From Saxidomus purpurata (Eukaryota > Mollusca > Bivalvia > Venerida > Veneridae), in contig JAFMSR010000014.1 of assembly GCA_022818135.1 (NCBI GenBank), forward strand, positions 42,594,924 through 42,658,923: a DNA stretch of 64,000 nt, written 5' to 3'. Each line of letters starts with the position of its first letter. Positions within the stretch are counted from its first letter, which is position 1. Below, piece by piece: positions 22,927 to 36,994 of the stretch. The notes under the pieces were generated by a model. The model saw nothing but the letters and a program-made list of their open reading frames with translations. It was not told the origin of the DNA and ran no database searches. Both the position numbers and the translations under genes were made by a program.

Positions 22927-25900
22927 TTAATAACTTGAATCACATTCTTTCGGGTGAACATATCCGAATATATTGAGCTCATATAAAGATGTAAGTATCG
23001 TGAAGAATATGTAGACCAGCATAAGGACTAGACCGAATCTCTTTGTTAGCCGCCAACCATTCATATGGGTGGATACCAGCAGAAAGATGACTGTGGCAAG
23101 GAGGGTCAAGGTGGCGTATAATAAACCTGAAATATACAGTTGAACCTCGTTTAAGTCTTCACCTCAATTAAATAGCCATCTCATTTAAGCCGCCAGTACT
23201 AAAGTACTGGATTTAGCTACTTTTATATTAGATATACCAGTATTTAAGCAGAAAGTAGCCACATCTAAACCATCCATTGGTTGGCTGGCTAAGACAAGTT
23301 AGACTGTATAAAGAAAACCAACTGTTATGTGATACAAAAAGATAAAGTACAGAATAAGCGACTTCCACCCTAGAAACACACACTTGTTGTTATCAGCTAG
23401 TAGTTTCTACCCGAGGACCCTATGAAAAATAGATGTACATAATATGTAATAATCAATTTTAGACATTTAGCATGGTAACAAGGTGTTTCGCTATGACGAC
23501 ATACTGTGACTTCATCACAGTTGTCAATAAGTTGTCACCAACAGATATCTGAACACTGGGAGACGACTAAATCTGGCTATCTGATTAGAAAAGCAATGCC
23601 ACTTGTGCTATACATCAGTCACATGTCAATCAAATGATGAAGGTGACGTGATCTACTCAACAGACCAAGTAATTGCTGACGAAAATAATTTGCTCAAAAT
23701 TGTTTTTCTGGTGTTTCTGAAATTTTATCTAGAAACAAAAATGTCAAAATAAAAACATATTTTAAATTAACTTCATTTCTTTTCATCATTTCAGTTCCAC
23801 TATATGATTTCATAACTTCATTTTTCTTACATTTTTTAATAAGTTTATTGATTTACCTTCGCTGTAAACTTGTACCGGTTGACCTTTAATTAAGCACTGT
23901 ATAAACCAAGGTACGCCGAGACATATGAGAATATCAAACACGTTGCTTCCGACAGCGTTACTGACCGCCATGTCACCAAGACCTTCTCGTACCACTATAA
24001 CGCTGGATATCACATCCGGTAGACTCACGCCAAACGCAATAAACGTAAGGCCCATGATTGTGTCAGCAATACCAGCAGTGTATCCTACAGAAACAAATAA
24101 TGTAAAAACCTACATGTCGAGGGTTGACCACAAAACTGTCATAATTTATATGAAATAAAGAAGGACTTACGAAAAGATTGTGGTCAACCCTCAATGTACA
24201 GAATACTGATTCTGATCATTTTATAACATACGAGGAATGTTGCTGAATTAATGCAGAGCATTGACTCTCACTGTGCTGGTGGCAAGTGATTTCAATTTGA
24301 GATCAGTGTAGATCATGATCAGCCGATACATTCAATGTGTACCCATTGGAACAATGGTATCGTCCACATAAAAAGGCCAAGCCCATTTTAGAAATATACC
24401 AGTAGGTTGGAAAGAGCTAGTTGGTATAGGAAATGGGCTCAGCTACTTAAACATTGCGGATGAAAATACGTTTAAGGCTTTGAATATTTATACGATTCTT
24501 AATGAATTTTCATAATGAATGTACATATTCCAAACCTTGTGATAAATTCTTAACAACTTTAAAAACGCAGTCAAGCATTTCACGAGAATTTTGTCGTAAT
24601 TGCAAGTGTATTCTGGAAAACTCAAGAACACCATGCTTTGGCCATTCTATGGATATACTCGACAAGTTCATTACAAAATACGAGCACAATTATAATAATA
24701 AATTATAGAAACGTGAATTTATAATGCAAAAAGAGCACTTTTATTCACTGCTCAAAAGCTATGACTTATTAAAAAAGTTGTGTTTTTAAAGTTGTTATGT
24801 ATATATTAAATACAAAAATACAGGATTGTAGAAGATTAAAATAAGACTGGTTTACCTATTATAGTTATCATCCACACCATTACATATGAAAGAACGGATA
24901 ACCAGACTAGACTCATGAAGAATGTGACGATGAACCAGCTTCGCCATCTCGTGTAACGGCAGTCCGGTATTGTAATGAAGAACACAAGTTTTAGCGGTAA
25001 CGATATGGCCCAGATGATCTTTTTCCACCAACCACTAGGTACAGCCAAAACATGCTCTGGAACCCGTACCGTCTCTGTCAATTAAAACATTTTTCTTAGT
25101 TAAAAACTATGAATTTATTGGTAATATTCTGCCAAAAATAAATATACAGTAGCACATCTACTTTGTTTGCATCATTAGATTTTTTTTTTCAAGTTTACAG
25201 TAATTGAGGTGATGCTCTCTACCAGTAAGGAAAAGAACAAGAGCTGTCACATGACAGCACGCTCGACTATTCGAGTGCTTGTTGGTAAAATGGGGTTTTT
25301 GTCTAAGGGCACACAAGAAATTTTTGTGTAATTGTCTATAAGACTTACAAGGTCAAAGATATGAAACTTGTTCAAAGACCTTTGTAAATGTACATTTCAT
25401 TCAAATGCCCTACCCTGGATTCAACAAGGCCAACGAAGGGAGGATGGGGGATAACTGTTTCAAAGAAATACATGACCTTGTATATTTGATCATGAATAAT
25501 CCTTTGTAACTTTTCCAATATTTGGAAATATGTATAGAAGTAAACAAGCATGACCGTTGCATGCTTGCATAATTATTATGACATCTCAAAAGAAGCCATT
25601 TGAGTATTTCCATATTAGTCTGGTAAAAACTGTGACCAAAATTCTAAGTCCATAAAAAGGGCATAAATATTTAAAAAAATCCTCAAAATTACTATTGGTG
25701 AAGATGGGGGTAATGACAGTGAACCATAGCATTTTAAGTTTCAAGTCAATATCGTTGCGATAAGTGGATTCTATCTTTAACAATATTTCAAAGTTAAAAA
25801 GGGGCATAAATCTGTCAAAAATCAAAACAGAGTTATGGGAATTATTTCCTCAGGTGTAGATGTTGATGGTAGACACAGTACTTTGAGTTTCAAGTCAATA

Positions 25901-28900
25901 CCTTTGATAGTATTCAAGATAATTTGAATTGGTATAAAAAACTTTAACCAACTCAAACTTTCTAAATTAAAAAGGGGCCATAAATCTGTCAAAAATCAAA
26001 ACAGAGTTATGGGGATTGTTTCCTAGGTGTAGATGTTGATGGTAAACATATAGTTTGAGTTTCAAGTCAATACCTTTGATAGTATTCAAGATATTTGAAT
26101 TTATAAAAAACTTTAACCAAAAATTCTAAGTTAAAAAGGGGCATAAATCTGTCAAAAATCAGATGCCGGCGCCGACACCAACGCCAGTGCAATAGCCTCC
26201 TTATTCTTCGAATAGTCGAGCTAAAAACGATCATTTTAGTGCAGTTGATTTTTTCTGGAGCAAGGGATACTTCATCTCTTATCCAGTCAATGTGTACCTC
26301 CTTATGCTTACTCTTCATATAGACTTTACAAAGAGTTTTTCATGTTTAATTAGATGCTAACTAGGAACGTTTTCTGTCTTTCTATCCTAAAAATGGGCTA
26401 ATAGGAAGTGTCTAGGTAGGTAGGTAGAAAGGCAGACAGACAGACTGTCTAGACTAAGGGTTAAGCTAAAACTAGTAAGTATGTCTAGGAGAGGGGTCTA
26501 TGATGTGACTTGTGAGTTGACTCAGATATCTAAACTGCAGTAACTAATCCTTTAAAAATTACTTACTGAATTTCTTTTTTATCTGAAAGAATATGTCTTT
26601 TACTCTATACTTTTTATACACTGATTTACTATTGTCCATATCAGTATCTTGCATTAACCATTGTACTCTTGCCCTGCTTGTGTTAAGTATTTCTGCCTTC
26701 ATGACCAGTGTAGATCATGATCAGTCTACAGATCCATGCAGTCTGATCATGATCTGCACTGTTTGCTTTTCAGTCAAAATACTTTCAATTCTACACACCT
26801 TTTAACAATGGTACTATCTAAATTGAAAGACTGATAGAAACCATTTTGGAATCGGTAGTTGAGGTAACTGGATTAAATAGCACAATGCAGCCAGCTGTTT
26901 GGGTTCAATTTGCGTGTAACATACTGCAGTATTGATAATATCCTTCTGCCCATATAAGCTGATTCTGGTATGTAAACACGCTGATATGCAAGCTTTTAAG
27001 ATAGTCTATTTCAGATCATATGTCAAAACAAACAAGTCGATGCACCATGTTGGAAGTTTACTTCATTTTTTGCCACAAACTGTTTATTCAGCAAACTGCT
27101 TGTCATTGTAAAGGAACAAACAGATTTGACTGTAAAAATGAATCAAGTTCTTTCAGATAATGGATTTTGATTGGATCTGCTTAAAACAAATTATAAACAA
27201 AAGCTCTTGCTTAAAAACAAAGCTCTGCATTACAGATTCTGCTCCCATTTAGGGGCCACAACTCATGAACAGATGATTATTTCTGGCTAGTTCCAGATAC
27301 AAACCTTGATCTTTAATCAATTAAACTTGTAAGCAAATATGCTTAATTACAATGAAACAAAGATTTTTTGGGTTGTGTACACAGCACATGGTGACGAAGG
27401 CAAGCAGGTAGAAGGATAGATGGGCAGGTAGGCAGGCAGGCAAATATCTTAGATAGCATACTGGGGATTTGAAATAAAGATACACACCAACATGTAAATT
27501 TTGACTTGATGAATTTCCCATTAAAGGCGCAGAGTTGTCTTCAATATCGTCCTCAAAGTCTGAATCAAAGTCTGATGTTTCTAAAATATAAACATGAATT
27601 ACAACGAATAATCAATTACATAAATATGCATAGTGATCCATTATTGAAAGGCCAGAAAAAGTTTAAAACCCAAACATATGCCATGACAAGATCTTTCAAT
27701 AAGAATCTAGCAAAGCTCTTTCCAAGGTTTGTTTACCAAACTTCTGTGCACTTAATCTTCAAGTGTTGTTACCACCAAGTTATACTGTATGTAGTTCAAC
27801 ATATGACCAGGACATTAAAGTCCCAGGATCACTTTGAATTTACTGATAAAGTAAAATACATTTACTAATAAGATAATGATAGAACCATGTTCTGAACCAT
27901 GTTCTATTCACTCTAAAACAATGTAGACATATGCACTTCTTTCCTATTCAAGTTGTTTCTTCACGAAAAAGAATGATCAGAAAGCCTTTTCTATTTTTTG
28001 CAATATCATTCAAAAAATAGTGCACTATTTTTCCAACATGTACTTAATGATTTAAAAAGCAAAGTTAGGAATGCTTTTGTGGTTTGGCAGTTTACTTGAC
28101 CATTGCTGACCAGTTCTCAAACCTAGGACCCTCAATGCCATTGAAATATTATAGGTCAACAGCCAGTCACTGGAAATTTCAGAAATGCTTTTCAGTGTTT
28201 CACACCCAACTAGAGACAAACTGGTTAGAAATCGAGAGGCATGCCAAGCCAGGTCAATACCTATACATTTTTCTTCCCAATTTGTTGGTATTCAATACCC
28301 ATCTGTTGATTTACCTTGTCCCAGAAATTTTGACTCCTTAAACCTGTGTTCACTAACTGCACCATTGCTTTGTGGAGACCGTCCATTCGCCTTTCCCCTG
28401 GGCACCATCACAACAACCTCCAGATTCTCTGCTTTATTGCGAACACGACAACACGTAAATTTTGGCACAAACCACATTTCGAGGGACGTGTTAAAATACA
28501 TGAGCAGGATGTAGACAAGGTACAACATGATAAATACCAAGGCTTCATACCTACAATATAAAGTATTGAATAAGTCAAGAAAAAAATTGATTACCAACAG
28601 GTAAGTCATGAAAAAATTAATTACAAGCAGGTACGTCAAGAAAAAATTAATTACAAGCAGGTAAGTCATGAAAAAATTAATTACAAGCAGGTAAGTCATC
28701 AAAAAATTAATTACAAGCAGGTAAGTCAAGAAAAAATTAATTACAAGCAGGTAAGTCAAGAAAAAATTAATTACAAGCAGGTAAGTCATGAAAAAATTAA
28801 TTACAAGCAGGTAAGTCATGAAAAAATTAATTACAAGCAGGTGCTTTGTAAAATAAATTACATTCTGTATTAAAATTTAGCATGTAGCAAAAGTTTAAAC

Positions 28901-31900
28901 TGTTTTTATTTAACTGCAATTTCATGTTGATAGTTACCTCCCCTGAGAATGGGCTATCTCTCTTTTCAACACAGAATAATTATGTTGTTTAAAAGAAATA
29001 GACAATAGTTGGGGTAAGTGTACACTGACAAACCATGGTAATAATATTCTTAAATCATGCTCAATAGTGAAATCCTTGGAAATATCTCCCTTTACAATGG
29101 ATGTACAGAATGACCTCCTTTAATAAAGAAGTAAGATGGCTATGATAAAAGCTTGTTGTTGTGTTTGATGTACGAGTTTAACACCCATTCCAACCATATT
29201 TCTATCATTTTTACAGGCGGGCAGTTTACCTAACCATTGTTCCTGGGAAGAACCAGTACTAGATCTCTATTCTCCATAAGAAATTGCCAACTTCCTCACA
29301 TAAAGAGACATGGTGATTAGCAGGGCTCGAACCCCTGACCCTTAATCTATGAGATTTCAAGCCTTTAACGTCATTTGACCACAAGGCAGCTGTGAAGCTA
29401 CCTTCTGCACACATACATACCAGAAGATTCTTTCATCCAACATAGCAATGGCAAGAGCAGCAACACTAACTGTATAGAAGAGACAGTCACGGCACAGAGG
29501 CCACCAGTTCAAGTTTACAACCTGTCATTTAGAAACAAAACCATAATTGAGGTAGGTTACAATATAATGAAATATGCTGCTGTGTTTTATGGCCCATCAA
29601 GTAACACCATATTTATCTTATATTTAATTCTGTAATTAGTACTCTTATGTAACCCAATTGTAACAATTAACACTTATCATGCAAGAAAGTAATCTAATTG
29701 GTTATAAAATTTAATTGACCAGACGCCAGGTAATAGTGACTTCCCAAAATTTCCTAGACAATATTCAGGGGACCGAATGAATGGATTTTTTGTTATAAAT
29801 AATCAGAGATACCGTAACAAGGGTTGTTTTTAGGGGACACCTATCTGCCGTCATGTGACATTCTAACTGTAAGAGTGATAGTAAATTGTGTCAATAAAAA
29901 ATAAAACCATACAGCGACATATTCTTGCCCTTTAATTACAAAGGAGCACTTTATGTGAAAGTGATACTTTACAAGATTTTAATTAGCATTCATGATTAGG
30001 CAAATTCACTTCTGAAAACAACCTGTGAAGTATCTTTCCATCAGTTGGACAAGTTTATCTATTGAAACAGATGCTTAGTAAAGCTGACCAATATCAGGTT
30101 CAGAGCACTTCATGTTCAGGTGAGTTAAATGTCATGGGTATGGATTAAATTCTGAGAAGGGGAGATGTGTACAAGTAAATGGCTGGATTACAAAGCTCCT
30201 TTCTGAGAGTATTCACCCCATATAAAGCAAATGGTCCTGGGTTCAAGTCTTGGTCAGGCTACACATTTATATCAACCTGTGACATAAAGAAAACAACAGT
30301 CAAACCAGGAGCTAAGAAAACCTGGTAAGCAGCTGTTGTTTTCATACAGAATGAGGAATGGTGTCATGTGACATTAAGTGAAAATCAAACACTTGCAAAA
30401 TTTACATGCACATTTGACATTACAAGTTTATCACAAAACGTAAATTAAACATGCCAGACAAATGAATGTATTACACAATTGCTATAAATTATTGAGGCCA
30501 CTAATGGTTTGAAGTCTTCAAATGATTTAGTCTCATTTATCTTTTAAAATATACACCTCAAAATAAGTTATCAATATAGGGTTAACAAACGTTTTTTAGT
30601 GTTATAACATCTGCAGAATCCTGGATGGATGGTTGGTACCCTGGCCTGTTAGGACTTTATCCAATATTTAAAGGGAAATAATTTGAAACTCACTAAATAC
30701 TCCCATTTTTTTATATTTTTCTATACTAATTTATTTACCCTCGTTTGCGAAACAAGTTCTTACAATTTATATTAATCACTCTTGAGACTCAGTCCAGATG
30801 GAATTGATCTCAGAGAGATAGGCAATGTAGAGTTATCTGTGTCTTGCCTACGGACACTATCACTACTTGGGCACTGGTGGGGATCAAACCTGGGACCCTC
30901 CGGTCCAGAGGCAAATGCGCTACCGCTGCACCACGGTGGCCCCATCTCCAAATTGAGACAATGTGTATTACAACTGAGCTAAAACAAGGCAGCATAAAAT
31001 ATAAATTACGCAAATTGGCCATCTAAATGCTTCTTAATTAAATCAACAAAGATTTGCTACTTATAATTCATGAAAGATTGATGAGATGCGACCTGCGTGC
31101 TATTGGGTTTTATGGCTCGGAAGCTTTACAACAAGCCATAATAATCTAAAACAATTTTCAAATCCATCATTTAGTCTACCTGGCTATTGTTATACCATTC
31201 ATCAAAATGATTTATTCAACAAAAAGTAAAACATAAAAACTTTAACCTCTGAAAGAATATCTACGTGACAGTACGATTGACTTACTTATTACTTTTAGTT
31301 TAAAACTTGAAAGAGAGCTTTCAAAGATAATGAAAGAATATAAAGAAAATGTAACAGCCTGTCCATAATTATAGAAACCTCGGTTACTAGCTCTGATACA
31401 AATACATGTATCATTGGCCCTTGATTCTTTTCTTGTCTGAGCAAGAGTTTTTAGCGGACCACCTATCTTCGTTTTCCTTTGATAATTTTACAATATTAAA
31501 GCTGCTCGTTCACAAATGTTCAAAATGATATTTTGAAACACATAAATAATGTAAAAATAATGGTAAGAACACAAGTAAAAATCTACAAAGCAATTTGAGA
31601 AGATCTGAAATATGTTGGTGAGGCTGGTCTATGTTTATAATGGACTTTCAAAAGTGTTTGTAACACATTATAATTTGATAGCATATAATTCTAAAAATAC
31701 AGAAATTATTTACAAGAATTTATACTGGAACCTTTATATTTGATGATCTGTTCTAAAATATGTTAATTTCAGACAGTTTGAGGAACCTTGTTTTTTCACC
31801 AAAATCAGAGAGCAAGCAGTAGGAACTGATAGCTTATTCTTATCCTGTTATTCTTGCATATTGGATCAGCATAACAGGGAATACATGTCGGAAAATTCGG

Positions 31901-34900
31901 TCTAGCCCCACGCCGTGCCAGACGACTCTCGTGGATTACTTGTGATGTACTGTTATAAACATCGTTTTGTCACTTTCCCGAAAAAAAATATGATAATGCA
32001 TTAATTCCATAAGTTTGCTTTTAGAAATCTACTTTAGAAAGTGCAAGACGGTATGCAAGAAAATTTTTCTATTACAAGACATGTTAGTTCAGATGGAAAT
32101 ATCTGTTTTGCAGAAACAAGAAGCTTCGTTCCCTACCAAACCAGTTACCCTCGGTGACAGATATTTCGATCTGAACTTAGTGCTCATTGATAGAAACTAT
32201 TATTCTTTTCAACTGAGAATCAAGCCTGACTCATGCTTACAAAATTTTAGCGGCAGTATAAAGTGTTCGTTTACAACACATGGTGCCACTTTATAATGAA
32301 CCATAATGGATTTTTTGTACCACTAGCAGCAATTAAGAGATTTTAGTAACTGGATGACAACAACAGCTGTTTTTAAAACAAACATTCTCCTTTGACATAA
32401 TCAGTGATGTTGCCACGAGTGTGCAATGAAATGAATGTAACAGGGCAATGAAATTTTCAATGTCACCATATCATCTCAAAACAGGGGTCATGACCTTCAA
32501 TGTAGTGACATCAAACTCAACAGGGATAATCAAATAATGTTGTTCTGGAGCGGTAGATTCCTTAAATATAACATATTTTCAATTGTGACACATCCAAAGT
32601 CAATGTCTGAGCTTGTCTGAAAAATAACAACAGTTACCACGCTTCAAAATTTCTACGTATTCATGCATAGCACTGGAATGGACACAAAATCAATAGCTGT
32701 CATTTACTGACCATGGGTAACTAAGTTGTATATAGGTGTAACGATCATGACCCTAAACAGTCTTCTGTTACTGACAAGAGAATATTCTTGACGTTGAAGT
32801 TATTGGAACTTTCACCAGCAAAACTATGATGAGGTCAGCTACTAATCAATCGAAAGTGTTCGTGAAAGTCTGAGGATCACAGCCTGAAGCACTCCTTACA
32901 GGCTGGAATCTATTTTTAACATTCCAGTGGAGGCACAGTGATAGCACGTTCACCTAAGGATCTGAGGGTCCCGGGTTCGATCCTTACCAGTGCTACTGCA
33001 GTTGTGTCCATAGGCAAGACACAGATATTTCCAACATTGCCTCCTCTCTCTTTCAGATTGAATTCAGAGGAATTTGAGTCTCTAGAGCGATTAATCTAAG
33101 TTTTAAGTACTTGTTTCGCAATTGAGAGTAAATCAATTAGTACAAATTATAAAACTATAATTAACATTCCAGTATCGCTTTGATCTTAACCCTAAAACCA
33201 ATTATTATGCTCATAGATAGCCCATAGGCAACATATCAACAGAACGAAATAAGATCGCTATAATTTTGATAACCGCCCAGGGCTTCATAAGTCTCTTTGA
33301 AATTCTAACGACTCACGATTTTGTCTCTATATACAGAGAGTAGAAACTTTATGTATTTAACCAAAACAACCAAAATAAAACCCCCATGGCTGATCTCTAA
33401 AAGTCGAGAAAAAACTTTGCATTTCCCTTCATAGAAAAGTCTTATAACCATTGTTTATCTATAAAAATAATTTTCTTCTATAACTTATAAACCACTCCTT
33501 CCTTATCCTAACCCTTGTTTTTAAACGCTCCCGCATTGGATCACAACCTTTGCATTGGATGTCAAGACCAAAAATGTTCATGGATTGTCCACTCACAATT
33601 AGCAACTCAACTACTTATTACATGACTGCATTTTATTTATGATCTACCAAACACAGACTGATTAGTTTTTTTTTTGACCTGCTCCCTCTAAAAATCTTTC
33701 AGGGAAGTCTATTTCACACGGCTATCTTACAAATTTGTCAATCCATGTACTGGTACCTCTAAACTGTCGTCTTTTACACCCACCTGATGCTCATACAAAC
33801 TTTCTCTATTTCAATACAAAACAATTTTCCTCATAACAAACAAGCATAAAATATCAACTAAAGGTGCCCAGGTAAATCAAAAGTTGAATGCACAACATGA
33901 AGATGTCATATGATTACATTGCAGTGTAAAATTTTGTTATGTATCAAACATTTTGCAATGCACTTACAATTAATTCATATCATGTCACATCATGTGTTTG
34001 ACAGCAAGTCACTATGAGCAAGATAGATCATTCTACAGTTACCATGCACAGAGGAAGTTTCACAACAATGTGTCACACAGAGTGGCGGTGTCACACACCA
34101 CAGGAGGTGTCACAGACAGTGGGGCTGTCACATTGAGGTTTCACAGAGGAAATGTTATACAGGTTTCATAGACAGTGGAGGTGTCACACTAAGGTGTCAC
34201 AGACAAAGGTGTTACACAGACAAAGGTGTCACAGATAGTGGACATGTCACGCAGATGTGCCGCAGACAGACAAGGTGTCACACAGAAGTTTCACAGACAT
34301 AGTGGGTATTAAACAGAGGTTTCACAAACAGACAAGGTGTCACAATGAGGTTTCACAGAGTGGTTGTCACATAGAGGTGTCACATACAGAGGTGTCACAT
34401 AAATGTATCACAGACAGAGATGTCACAGACGTACAATGTATCACATAAAGGTTTCAGACAGAAGCGGTGTCAAACAAAGATTTCACAGACAGACAAGGTG
34501 TCACATAGAGGTTTCAGACAGAAGACGTGTCACACAGATGTTTCACAGACAGACAAGGTGTCACATAGAGGTGTCACAGACAGAGGAGATGTCACACGGA
34601 TGTGTCACAGACAGATGTACATACCATGCCAGCACATAGGGCACAAATACTGATCACAAACATTACATTGTACACAGCTGAGCCTACAACAGTTCCTATA
34701 CCTATATCATCCTGAAAACAAAATAAACATTCTCATTAGGCCAAACAGAAAAATATGTGTGTTTCCGGTCTCCTTGCAAAAAAATTAAGGTCAGTCAGTT
34801 GACAGGTGTTTGTTTGTTTATTTTGTGCCTTTTTTGCTCTAAAAACACTAAAAAAAGTTATAGGTTGGCATTAAAAAGTTAAGGTCGATTGAGTGACCGG

Positions 34901-36949
34901 AAACACACATTTTTTTGCCTTACAGTGTTACATAGCCCTAGTTTGTACATGTAATATTTAACAAAATCTGTTCAACCCTGATCCTGCTCAACTGTTTACT
35001 GACAGACTTCTCAGTCGGATCATGAACTGTAGAGGCAGAATCAATTGCATCCAGCAGGGGAAGGACAACAAATGTGCTTCTTGAGAGTTTAACGATAGTT
35101 TATTTTAACTAAAGTGTCTTTCATAACAGATGAACCAGTTTCCAAACTGTCAGACTTAGATCGAGACATTTCCAGTTCCAGTGTTTCAAGTGTTATACAG
35201 ATAAGCCACAAATGTCCCTAGTCATGCTCATTTATACATGTACAATGACTGTTAGTATATGGTGAAATTAAGTAGTCTTGCTTGACTTTTTCTTATTTCT
35301 GGGGTTTCATGCCCATTTCAAAAGTATTTCAGTTATGTACAGGTGGGCAGTTAACCTAACCATAGTTCCCTTGTACTCCTTAAGAAACTGCTACCTTCTT
35401 CACACAGAGACAGGTGGGGCTCAAACCTATGCCCCTCAATCAGTGAGAGAATTACTGATCACAAGTCTCCCACCTTAACTGCTCCAACATGGAGGATGGT
35501 CACTCGCCTTTAAAGCTAAGAAAAAAGTTACAATAACTTTGTTATGCTGTACCTTGGCAATGAAGACGGATATGATCGCTGTCGCCAGTTCCGGTGCCGA
35601 ACTTCCTGCTGCCATGAACGTTGCCCCGGCAACATCAGACTGTATGTGTAGAACTGCAAAAGACATAAAACCTTGAAAGCAGGAAACAAATATTCTTCAA
35701 GCACCATTATTATACCGACTCCACCATAGTTAATTTTGTAAACTGAGTTTTTTTCAACAAGATTATTGAAATAAACACTGAGTTTCTCAAAGCTTACTTC
35801 TGCCTAATACATGTTCTGAGGGACTGTGGGCAGTTTGAGAGCAGGAGCCCTGCAATCAGCTTGTCAGTGTTGATTTGGCATTCGCACAAAGTCTGGCATC
35901 AGTATTGGACACTTGGCGGAGCTTTCATCGCATTTCATACATGCTAGAGTCCAAATTCACAAACTAAAGCCTTCCTGAAATGACGACCCTAGAGGGCGGA
36001 GCTGATTGACACATTCTGCTTAACTCTGTGGAGGTTACCAATTAATAGCATTTTCTTGTTCTTTATACTAAATTATTAATACATTCTTTCCGCCTAAAAA
36101 CCCCAGTCATACATTATATAACAGATTTACCAGATTATGTTAATCAATAATTAGTTACATTAACACAGAATTTCTATGGTTATATTACATTACAGCTGCT
36201 GCATTTTGGGTAATTGTGGGAAACTGTTTCAGGAAATTATCATATTAGGCCCAACAAATAAATACTTGTGTTTCTGGTCTCCTGACCGACCTCAACTTTT
36301 TTTATGAGTAAAGGATCAAAAAGACCAATTCTCAACACCAAGTTTAAAGATGTTAGGCCCACGCATTCTCAAGTTATCGTCCGGAAACTGTTTTACAATT
36401 CCGGGTCACTATGACCTTGACCTTTGACCTCAAAATCAAAAGGGGTCATTTACTGGTGATGACTAACCTGCACACAAAGTTTGAGGATTGTAGGCCAAAG
36501 CGTTCTTAAATTATCATCTGGAAACCGTTTGCTTCCAACTGACCACTTCCTGGTCACTGTAACTTTGACCTTTGACCTCAAAATCAGTAAGGGTTATCTG
36601 CTTGTGATGACAAATCTGCACACCAAGTTTAAGGATTTTAGGCCAAAGCATTCTCAAGTTATTGTATGGAAGCCATTCTCTACTGACCGACTGACTGACC
36701 AACACGTGCAAAGCAATATATACCTTCTTCGAAGGGGGACATAAAAAGGCAAAATCAAAAAGTAAAAAAAAACAACAACTGTCAACTGACCAACCTTAAA
36801 ACCTTTGGCACACATTTTTTGCTTGGCCTTACTTCATTATAACTTCACAATCAATCTCACGTCCTTAACTGTCAACTGACCTTTTTTTTTTTTTTCAAAA
36901 AACTCTTTCCTATATTTTTCCTCTTTTTTTTTTTTTTTTTTTATAATTT

Positions 36950-36994
<45 letters not shown>

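Noticed and set aside
26398..26450. TAGG/CAGA short repeats with a TAGACAGT hairpin
   Set aside because: Ordinary microsatellite with a small palindrome; nothing else supports a function.
28292..28819. 175-aa minus-strand ORF with TYLLVINFF repeats
   Set aside because: The periodic part is the 30-bp minisatellite translated; only its C-terminal part is the real exchanger exon 6 in frame.
28571..28842. CRISPR-like array
   Set aside because: Contiguous 30-bp units without unique spacers, in an animal intron: a minisatellite.
32015..32296. 93-codon + strand ORF in the exchanger intron
   Set aside because: No recognisable domain, no repeat partner and no splice or promoter context.
34257..34653. 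+ strand ORFs rich in [13 protein letters not shown] repeats
   Set aside because: Translation of the TGTCACA minisatellite within an intron.
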